Notes under the pieces: generated by a model | What the model saw: only the letters and a program-made list of their open reading frames with translations | Databases searched by the model: none | Told to the model about the DNA's origin: nothing | Position numbers and translations under genes: made by a program | Origin: Opitutus sp. GAS368 | Lineage (GTDB): Bacteria; Verrucomicrobiota; Verrucomicrobiia; Opitutales; Opitutaceae | DNA length: 6,164 bases | Direction of reading: 5' to 3' | Assembly: GCA_945862035.1 (NCBI GenBank) | Contig: CAMAXB010000186.1 | Coordinates: 1-6,164, forward strand | Part shown: piece after piece, positions 1-4,738 of the stretch | How positions within the stretch are numbered: position 1 is the stretch's first letter | How the letters are laid out: each line of letters opens with the position of its first letter

Positions 1-4
1 GAGG

Positions 5-62
5 CCGGCTACACCAAGCATCCGAGCCCATTCTTTCCGAACGAGCCCTCCGGTGTAGCCGG
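5..62. repeat. 11-bp inverted repeat with GCCGGCTACACC core
   Basis: CCGGCTACACC at 5-15 is the exact reverse complement of GGTGTAGCCGG at 52-62, with 36 nt between. The same core appears again as GAGGCCGGCTACA at 260-272, followed by TCCGG. The right arm runs directly into the next hairpin (59-77), so two adjacent palindromes share bases and could form alternative structures. Confidence 0.65.
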
Positions 63-77
63 GGTCGCTGACCCCGG
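59..77. repeat. Hairpin 1, 8-bp stem, 3-nt loop
   Basis: CCGGGGTC (59-66) pairs perfectly with GACCCCGG (70-77) around a GCT loop. It is preceded by GGTGTAGC at 52-59, a flank nearly repeated before hairpin 2. No T-tract follows on either strand, so it does not look like an intrinsic terminator. Confidence 0.7.
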
Positions 78-96
78 TCCGAGGGGTTGCAGGTGG

Positions 97-118
97 AGCG
101 GCTTGCCCCCAAGCCGCT
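97..118. repeat. Hairpin 2, 8-bp stem, 6-nt loop
   Basis: AGCGGCTT (97-104) pairs perfectly with AAGCCGCT (111-118) around GCCCCC. The flank GGTGGAGC (92-99) differs by one base from GGTGTAGC before hairpin 1, although the stem arms are unrelated. Confidence 0.7.
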
Positions 119-150
119 GGATCGAATCGCCTGTGCCGCTGCGCCAAGCC

Positions 151-172
151 AGCGTGTTGAGGGCAACACGCT
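151..172. repeat. Hairpin 3, 9-bp stem, 4-nt loop
   Basis: AGCGTGTTG (151-159) pairs perfectly with CAACACGCT (164-172) around AGGG. As in hairpin 2, the 5' arm begins with AGC and the 3' arm ends with GCT, while the inner stem sequence is different. Confidence 0.7.
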
Positions 173-179
173 CAACCTT

Positions 180-195
180 CCGCCCTGCTGGGCGG
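180..195. repeat. Hairpin 4, 6-bp stem, 4-nt loop
   Basis: CCGCCC (180-185) pairs with GGGCGG (190-195) around TGCT. It is shorter than its neighbours and on its own would be unremarkable in GC-rich DNA. It is listed because it continues the regular run of hairpins. Confidence 0.45.
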
Positions 196-242
196 CCGGT
201 ACGGGTCCGAGATTCTCGCTTCGCGAAATCGAGGCACGCACC

Positions 243-278
243 TCCGGACCGGCCTCGGCGAGGCCGGCTACATCCGGA
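243..278. repeat. Compound palindrome with two nested stems
   Basis: The inner stem CCGGCCTC (249-256) pairs with GAGGCCGG (260-267) around GGC. An outer TCCGGA (243-248) pairs with TCCGGA (273-278). The bulge CTACA (268-272) on the right side belongs to the repeated GGCCGGCTACA core also present at the window's left edge. This is the most elaborate unit of the cluster. Confidence 0.65.
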
Positions 279-314
279 ACTTCAGACGTGGGCACCGAAC
301 CCAGCGTCCTTTGC

Positions 315-339
315 GATCCAATCCAATCCGATCCGATCC
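315..339. repeat. Five tandem copies of a 5-bp unit (RATCC)
   Basis: GATCC, AATCC, AATCC, GATCC and GATCC run head to tail, ending 15 bases before the cimA stop codon on the opposite strand. It is a simple sequence repeat outside any gene, prone to slippage but with no visible regulatory role. Confidence 0.7.
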
Positions 340-354
340 GCCGAAGCGGGCAGA

Positions 355-1920
355 TCAGGCGAGGCTGAGCAGCTTGTAGTTCACCGCGTCATTGAGCGCT
401 TCCCATGAGGCGTCGATGACATTGTCGCTCACGCCCACCGTGCCCCAGATCTCCGTGCCGTCGCCGGACTCGATCAGGACCCGCGTGCGGCTATTCGCGC
501 CCAAGCGGCCCTCAAGAATGCGGACTTTGTAGTCGCGCAGGACCATCTGAGCCAGCTGCGGGTAGATCTTCTCCAGCGCCAGTCGCAGCGCCTTGTCGAG
601 CGCGCCAACCGGGCCGGTGCACTCGGCCACGGTGTGCGAGGGCACGCCGTCGACCTTGAGCTTCACGGTCGCCTCGGCGATCAGATCAGCGCCGCGGCGC
701 TCGACGATCACACGGTAGCCCTCGACCTCAAAGAGCTGGCGCCGGAGCCCGAGGGCTTTCGCAATCAGGAGCTTGAGGGAGGCATCCGCCGCCTCGAATT
801 CATAGCCGCGGAACTCGAGTTCCTTGAGCTCGTCGATGAGCGTTTTCATGGCCGGGGACTTCTCGTCAAGATCATAGCCCAGCTCCTTCGCCTTCATCGC
901 AATGCTGCTGCGTCCGGCCATGTCCGACACCAGTACGCGGGTGCGGTTGCCGACCAGGCCTGGATCGATGTGCTCATAGCTGCTCTTCACCTTCTGCGCC
1001 GCATTCGCATGCAGCCCGCCCTTGTGCGCGAATGCGGAGGCACCGATAAAGGGCGCCTTGGGGTCAGGCCGCAGGTTCGCCAGCTCATCGAAAAACAAGG
1101 ACAGGTCGCGGAGCTGGCTCAGATTCCCCGCACAGCGGGCCGTGCGGCCCATCTTCAGAAAAAGATTGGGCAGCACCGTCGTGAGATTCGCATTGCCGAC
1201 CCGCTCGCCATAGCCGTTTGCCGTGCCCTGCACCAGTCCGGCGCCTGCCTCGATCCCCGCCAGCGTGAGCGCGACGCCGAGGCCGCCGTCGTTGTGACAA
1301 TGGACGCCGACCTTGTCCCCGCCGAACTCCTTGACCACGCGCGCGACGATGTCCTTGAACTCGCCGACCAGCGTTCCGCCATTGGTGTCGCACAGCGTGA
1401 GGTTCGTGGCGCCGCCCTTGAGCGCCGCCGCCAACGTCCGCAGCGCATAGTCGGGATCAGCCTTAAAACCGTCAAAGAAATGCTCGGCATCGTACACGAC
1501 CTCACGACCGGCCGCGACGAGGTAGCGTGCCGAATCCTCGATCATCGCCAGATTCTCCTCGAGCGTGGTCCGGATGATCTCGGTCACGTGCAGGGTCCAC
1601 GTCTTGCCCACGATCGTCATGACCGGCATGCCGCTCTCGATCAGGGTCCTGAGCTGCGCATCCTCCGACGCCTTGGCCCCGGCCCGCCGGGTGGAGCCAA
1701 AGGCCGCGAGCCGGGCATGCTTCAGGCTGAGCTTCTTCGCCTCCTGGAAAAACGTGATGTCGCGGGGATTGGAACCGGGAAAGCCGCCCTCGATGTAGTC
1801 GACCCCGAATTGGTCCAAGCGCTCGGCAATCAACAGCTTGTCCGTCACCGAAAAGCTGATGCCCTCACCCTGCGTGCCATCGCGCAGGGTGGTGTCGTAG
1901 ATTTTGACGGCCGTGCTCAT
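355..1920 (-). CDS. cimA: (R)-citramalate synthase
   Basis: This 521-residue cytoplasmic enzyme of the 2-isopropylmalate/homocitrate synthase family should condense pyruvate and acetyl-CoA to (R)-citramalate, the first step of the threonine-independent route to 2-oxobutyrate and isoleucine. The N-terminal TIM barrel starts with DTTLRDGTQ (9-17, catalytic Arg13 and metal ligand Asp14). HCHND (207-211) and NAN (243-245) supply the other metal ligands, and AHKGGLHANA (298-307) follows in the linker. A LeuA-type dimerisation/regulatory domain fills about 395-520, so feedback control, probably by isoleucine, is likely. The barrel wording and overall length fit the Geobacter-type citramalate synthase subfamily better than LeuA. 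Homocitrate or isopropylmalate synthase is less likely. The ATG at 1920 is the natural start, with no Shine-Dalgarno sequence but a CT-rich leader. It stands alone on this strand, with a long intergenic region upstream. Confidence 0.93.
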   Translation of the reverse strand: MSTAVKIYDTTLRDGTQGEGISFSVTDKLLIAERLDQFGVDYIEGGFPGSNPRDITFFQEAKKLSLKHARLAAFGSTRRAGAKASEDAQLRTLIESGMPVMTIVGKTWTLHVTEIIRTTLEENLAMIEDSARYLVAAGREVVYDAEHFFDGFKADPDYALRTLAAALKGGATNLTLCDTNGGTLVGEFKDIVARVVKEFGGDKVGVHCHNDGGLGVALTLAGIEAGAGLVQGTANGYGERVGNANLTTVLPNLFLKMGRTARCAGNLSQLRDLSLFFDELANLRPDPKAPFIGASAFAHKGGLHANAAQKVKSSYEHIDPGLVGNRTRVLVSDMAGRSSIAMKAKELGYDLDEKSPAMKTLIDELKELEFRGYEFEAADASLKLLIAKALGLRRQLFEVEGYRVIVERRGADLIAEATVKLKVDGVPSHTVAECTGPVGALDKALRLALEKIYPQLAQMVLRDYKVRILEGRLGANSRTRVLIESGDGTEIWGTVGVSDNVIDASWEALNDAVNYKLLSLA

Positions 1921-1983
1921 AGAATAGGGGGGAGAGCCTGCCGCCCGGGCCCCCAGCTGGCAAGCGGGGTTTCAGGCCTCGAA

Positions 1984-2004
1984 TTGCGGATTTCGGAGTG
2001 CGGA
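1984..2004. repeat. Degenerate GCGGA repeat
   Basis: TTGCGGA, TTTCGGA and GTGCGGA run in tandem with a period of about seven bases. This kind of 'TGCGGAxTTCGGA' string is one I associate with intergenic DNA of Verrucomicrobiota. Only three imperfect units are present, so the call is weak. Confidence 0.4.
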
Positions 2005-2011
2005 GCGCTGT

Positions 2012-2033
2012 GGCCGCGCCGAGCCGCGCGGCC
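2012..2033. repeat. GC-rich hairpin upstream of cimA
   Basis: GGCCGCG (2012-2018) pairs with CGCGGCC (2027-2033) around an 8-nt loop, about 90 bases upstream of the cimA start. It could lie in the cimA leader. No T-tract, leader peptide or T-box sequence is evident, so a regulatory role is only a possibility. Confidence 0.35.
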
Positions 2034-2370
2034 CTCGATTCTCGTCCCGTGCGTCCATCGCCGACTCAGGATCCACGCACCCCATTTGTCTGCTTTATGA
2101 CCAAGCGTACCCTCAGCCGCGAATCCCGTCTCGCCACTCGTCCCACCGGAATTCCCACCGCCGCCCATTTCACCCTGGTCGCGGCAACCCGGCCGCCTCT
2201 GCCGGTTGTTCAGGCGCGCGTGGAAAACATCTCTCTATCGGTCGATCCCCCTCTGCGCAGACGGATGAATGAGGGAGAGTCCTACGTGCCACCGTTCACC
2301 CTTGGCCAAGCGCTTCAGATCAGCGAGGTCGTCAGGTCGCGCTCCGGCTGGCGCGAGGCCGATTTCCCAA

Positions 2371-2404
2371 GGTTAAGGGGCGATGGCCGAAGTTCGCCTT
2401 AGCC
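2371..2404 (+). other. Hairpin in the leader of the membrane-protein gene
   Basis: GGTTAAGG (2371-2378) pairs with CCTTAGCC (2397-2404), with one G-T pair. CGA (2381-2383) then pairs with TCG (2394-2396) inside, leaving a 2-nt bulge and a 10-nt loop. It sits 50-115 bases before the candidate starts of the plus-strand gene. No run of T follows, so it is not a standard terminator. An mRNA leader structure or chance palindrome are both possible. Confidence 0.35.
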
Positions 2405-2518
2405 CCACGAGCCAAGCCAAGCTCAGAAAACAGAAACGTCCGCAACCAAGCTCACGATGAATCACCTCTCTTCACCCACCAAAGACTGGTCTCAACCCGT
2501 CTCCCTCTGCTGCTAGCC

Positions 2519-2995
2519 GTGCTGACTCTCCTCTTCGGTCAAGGCATGGGCATAGTCTTCGGACTCAATGAGGACGCCATCAAAAGCCGCCTAAGCGCCA
2601 CCGCCGCTGAAGTGCGGGAAACCGTCTACCGCTCCGACGATGCCGCGATGAAAGCCGTGCTCGACAAATCGTGGGCCTACATGCTTCGCGCCCATTTGCA
2701 CGCGGGAGGCATGGGCACCACCGCCCTGGGCCTGATCCTCCTCCTCAACCTCATCGCCACGCCGCGCCGGCTCGCCAGCGCGATCGGAGTCGGTCTTGGC
2801 GCCGGCGGATTAGGTTACTCCATTTTCTGGATGTGGGCCGGCTTCCGTGCGCCCGGACTTGGCAGCACCGGCCTCGCCAAGGAATCGCTCAAATGGCTCG
2901 CGATGCCGACCTCCGGCGCATTCGTCCTCGCGACAACCGCCGTACTCATCCTGCTCATCGCCGGCCTCGTTCGGCGCCAGCCGAACAAAGTCTGA
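2519..2995 (+). CDS. Small multi-pass membrane protein, function unknown
   Basis: I do not recognise a named family. The 158-residue frame has a hydrophobic N-terminus (1-16), a polar presumably periplasmic stretch (about 17-56), then three membrane segments near 62-80, 84-109 and 131-151, ending in a basic tail (RRQPNKV). The striking motif is RAHLHAGGMG (57-66), with two histidines entering the second helix, which could suggest a haem or metal ligand, but this is inference. The start is doubtful. The GTG at 2519 cuts the first helix short, while the same frame reads STRLPLLLAVLTLLFG upstream without any ATG, GTG or TTG back to the stop at 2270. An ATG at 2457 lies in another frame that ends at TAG (2514). 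A frameshift or sequencing error near CCC (2496-2498) is plausible. It faces the minus-strand cluster convergently. Confidence 0.7.
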   Translation: MLTLLFGQGMGIVFGLNEDAIKSRLSATAAEVRETVYRSDDAAMKAVLDKSWAYMLRAHLHAGGMGTTALGLILLLNLIATPRRLASAIGVGLGAGGLGYSIFWMWAGFRAPGLGSTGLAKESLKWLAMPTSGAFVLATTAVLILLIAGLVRRQPNKV

Positions 2996-3012
2996 GTCAC
3001 TCCTACAAGAAC

Positions 3013-3033
3013 CCGTCGATCGGGGCCCGACGG
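3013..3033. other. Hairpin between convergent genes
   Basis: CCGTCG (3013-3018) pairs with CGACGG (3028-3033) around a 9-nt loop, 18 bases past the membrane-protein stop and 65 bases before the stop of the convergent PepSY gene. Its position would suit transcription termination, but the stem is short and no T-tract follows on either strand. Confidence 0.3.
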
Positions 3034-3091
3034 ACCAAAGTTCAAGCCCCTCCTTCGAATGCGCTGTCTGAAACGGGAACGCTCTGTCCTC

Positions 3092-3118
3092 TCCGGCCTA
3101 CGGCCGGGTTCCGCCGGA
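3092..3118. repeat. GC palindrome overlapping the PepSY gene's 3' end
   Basis: CCGGCC (3093-3098) and GGCCGG (3102-3107) form a perfect stem around TAC, and TCCGGC (3092-3097) can alternatively pair with GCCGGA (3113-3118). The minus-strand TAG stop (3098-3100) lies inside. The nearby CCGGCCTCGC (3134-3143) recalls the 249-258 palindrome, so a repeat unit may have supplied the gene's last codons. Confidence 0.45.
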
Positions 3119-3634
3119 CGGCGCCACCGCGGTCCGGCCTCGCGACTTTCGGAGCCAAGGCTGAATGAACAGCACGATGCCAGTCACCCACAACAGAAGC
3201 AGGATGACCGCCGAGGGCAGGAAGATCCAGAGCTTGGCGGACGAATGGAACCACGATCCATCGTGGATCGATTCAATCAGATCCGACCGCCGGTACGCGA
3301 CGCTGAGTACCGCGCCGGAGGCGACGTCGATCTGCATTTCCCAGCGATTGAGCGCGTCGATCTTGACCACCCCATCCTTGGGTCGGAAGTCGACCCGGTT
3401 CACGTCCTTCCACGACTCGACCTGCAGGCGGGGATCGGCCCGGACGGTCGCGAGCATTTCCTCAAAGGTAATGCCCGGAATTGTGCCGGTGCTCTTGGCG
3501 GTCGGGGGCTGGACCCACGGCAGGTTCTTCTTCAGTTGCAGCAAAATCCCGGTCGAAAGAACAATCAGAAAGGTGCAGGCGATAAACGGGGTCGCCCATC
3601 GGTGAAGGCGGCGGAACCAGTGCGACAGCAGCAT
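3098..3634 (-). CDS. PepSY-type membrane protein (PepSY-associated TM)
   Basis: This 178-residue protein has the layout of single-unit PepSY-associated membrane proteins. A membrane helix starts with LHRW (10-13) and runs to about residue 33. An extracytoplasmic PepSY-like domain of about 55-115 follows (ITFEEMLATVRAD, then VDFRP, WEMQIDVASGAVLSVAYRRSD). IHDGSWFH (123-130) leads into a second helix at about 135-157. The fold is known from peptidase propeptides and from membrane proteins found near iron uptake and respiratory genes, but its biochemical role here is unknown. It is the last gene of the cluster, 39 nt after the OCD-family gene, and may be co-transcribed without sharing the pathway. 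The C-terminal dozen residues (TAVAPSGGTRP) look like translated repeat DNA. The start ATG at 3634 has a CCTCTCCTC leader and no Shine-Dalgarno sequence. Confidence 0.82.
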   Translation of the reverse strand: MLLSHWFRRLHRWATPFIACTFLIVLSTGILLQLKKNLPWVQPPTAKSTGTIPGITFEEMLATVRADPRLQVESWKDVNRVDFRPKDGVVKIDALNRWEMQIDVASGAVLSVAYRRSDLIESIHDGSWFHSSAKLWIFLPSAVILLLLWVTGIVLFIQPWLRKSRGRTAVAPSGGTRP

Positions 3635-3673
3635 GAGGAGAGGTTGGCGACCGGGGCGGGTGCGACAATCCGT

Positions 3674-4687
3674 TTATGCAGTGAAGGAAAACGGCAGTCC
3701 CCGACCCTGAGCCAGCGCGCGTTCATAGACCGCAGCCGCCGCGGCGACGTCCTGGAGCGCGGTTCCCGTTGAGTCGAATACGATGATCTCTTCGGGCGAG
3801 CGGCGTCCCTCCACCCGGCCGGCGATGACCGCTCCCAGTTCACCGCGGACCTGCTCCCGCGTCATGAGTCCCGCCGCGATCGCATGATGGAGGTCTCCCA
3901 CGTGCGCACATTGGTCCGTGAGATCGCACACCACCGCGGCACTCGCCAGCAGGGCCGGGTCGATCTCCTGCTTGTCCGGGCTGTCCGCCCCCACGGCCGC
4001 GATAAACGTGCCGGGCGCAACCATGCCACGTTCGAGCAAGAAGCGTCGGGCCGGAGTGCAGGTCACCACGAGGTCGCTTGCGCCCACGGCGGCCTGTAGC
4101 GAAGACGCCGGAACCACCGCCACACCCAGTTCGGCGGACATCTGCGTGGCGAAGGCCGCCGCCTTGGCCGAGTCACGGCTCCAGACGTGCACCTTACCCA
4201 GCGACCGGACCTCGGCGAGGCCCTGCAGTTGCACCCTGGCCTGCGCGCCGCAGCCTACCACCGTGGCCACACGGGCGTCCGCCCGGGCCAGGTATTTGGC
4301 CGCGACCGCGGTCGCCGCCGCCGTGCGGAGCCAGGTGATGTCACGTGAGTCCATGACCGCGAGCGGACACCCATTGCGCCCGTCCGCCAGGATGATCAGC
4401 CCCTGAATATTGGGCAGGCCGAGTCGGGCCCGATTCTGGAAGAAGCCCCCGTTGGCCTTGATCGCGGTGTACACGCGATCGCCCAGCCGCAGGCCGCCCG
4501 CCTTGTAGTGAAACTCGCCGCCGTCGGCATCCAGGTGCATCAGCGCCGGCGGAAACGCCGCGCCCGTTGCATGCGCGGCAAACGCCGACTCAACGGCGGG
4601 AATGCAATCCGCGAGGGTGAGCAGGGCGCTGACGTCGCTGCGATTGAGCAGCAGGGGCCCAGGGGCTTTCGAAGGGGCGGAGCTCAT
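3674..4687 (-). CDS. Ornithine cyclodeaminase/mu-crystallin family NAD(P) enzyme
   Basis: This 337-residue cytoplasmic protein covers the whole OCD/mu-crystallin fold. Its members include ornithine cyclodeaminase, archaeal alanine dehydrogenase, ketimine reductases and the iminosuccinate reductase BhcD. Visible landmarks are FHYKAGG (59-65), AIKANGG (75-81, Lys77 at the usual substrate lysine), LRTAAATA (120-127, Arg121), the Rossmann loop GCGAQA (145-150), and GADSPDKQE (233-241, Asp235 at the usual catalytic aspartate). The region FPPALMHLD (45-53) seems to lack the arginine that ornithine cyclodeaminase uses near this point, which argues against true ornithine deamination. It follows the dehydratase gene by 51 nt on the same strand. 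Imine or keto-acid reduction of the neighbour's product is my preferred reading, and the exact substrate is unknown. The start ATG at 4687 has no Shine-Dalgarno sequence. Confidence 0.88.
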   Translation of the reverse strand: MSSAPSKAPGPLLLNRSDVSALLTLADCIPAVESAFAAHATGAAFPPALMHLDADGGEFHYKAGGLRLGDRVYTAIKANGGFFQNRARLGLPNIQGLIILADGRNGCPLAVMDSRDITWLRTAAATAVAAKYLARADARVATVVGCGAQARVQLQGLAEVRSLGKVHVWSRDSAKAAAFATQMSAELGVAVVPASSLQAAVGASDLVVTCTPARRFLLERGMVAPGTFIAAVGADSPDKQEIDPALLASAAVVCDLTDQCAHVGDLHHAIAAGLMTREQVRGELGAVIAGRVEGRRSPEEIIVFDSTGTALQDVAAAAAVYERALAQGRGLPFSFTA

Positions 4688-4738
4688 TAAACGTAGGAAT
4701 AGAGAGAGCGGCGGGTGGGACGGGGCAGAGGCGTGCGT

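Larger units (their letters stand above)
1..280. repeat. Cluster of palindromic repeats (hairpin array)
   Basis: This non-coding stretch follows the cimA stop codon and holds at least five perfect inverted repeats within about 280 bases: 59-66/70-77, 97-104/111-118, 151-159/164-172, 180-185/190-195 and 249-256/260-267. The last has an outer TCCGGA/TCCGGA stem. A longer inverted repeat (5-15 with 52-62) and a direct repeat GAGGCCGGCTACA (1-13 and 260-272) are also present. Open frames across it translate to Arg/Pro/Ser-rich sequence without recognisable domains, so I read it as non-coding. It resembles interspersed extragenic palindromes (REP-like). Whether it acts as DNA or RNA cannot be told from one copy. 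The array continues to the left window edge and may extend beyond it. Confidence 0.7.
1921..2456. other. Long intergenic region, no convincing gene
   Basis: This region separates divergently read cimA (-) and the small membrane-protein gene (+), so promoters for both should lie here. I found no convincing -35/-10 pair on either strand. The longest plus-strand frame (1998-2402) is rich in Arg, Pro and Ser, has no recognisable domain and no ribosome binding site, and is probably not translated. Visible structure is limited to a degenerate GCGGA repeat near 1984-2004 and hairpins at 2012-2033 and 2371-2404, listed separately. Confidence 0.6.

Noticed and set aside
1..280. CRISPR array interpretation of the repeated hairpins
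   Set aside because: There are no identical direct repeats of 23-40 bp with regular spacers, and no cas genes. The units are palindromes with differing sequence.
87..408. Two overlapping plus-strand open frames of about 93 and 101 codons
   Set aside because: They cross the hairpin array, are rich in Arg, Pro and Ser, have no domain, and the second runs into the antisense of cimA.
634..2100. A 488-codon plus-strand open frame antisense to cimA
   Set aside because: It mirrors the well-supported cimA coding frame. Its sequence is rich in Arg, His and Leu with no family resemblance, as expected of a GC-rich shadow frame.
1998..2402. A 134-codon plus-strand frame in the intergenic region
   Set aside because: Composition is Arg/Pro/Ser-biased, there is no recognisable motif, no ribosome binding site, and it contains a GC hairpin and repeat-like DNA. 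I could not support it as a gene.
3251..3269. Overlapping perfect palindromes CCACGA-TCCA-TCGTGG and GATCCA-TCG-TGGATC
   Set aside because: They fall in the PepSY coding sequence over the conserved IHDGSWFH segment, so protein constraint and chance explain them better than an operator.
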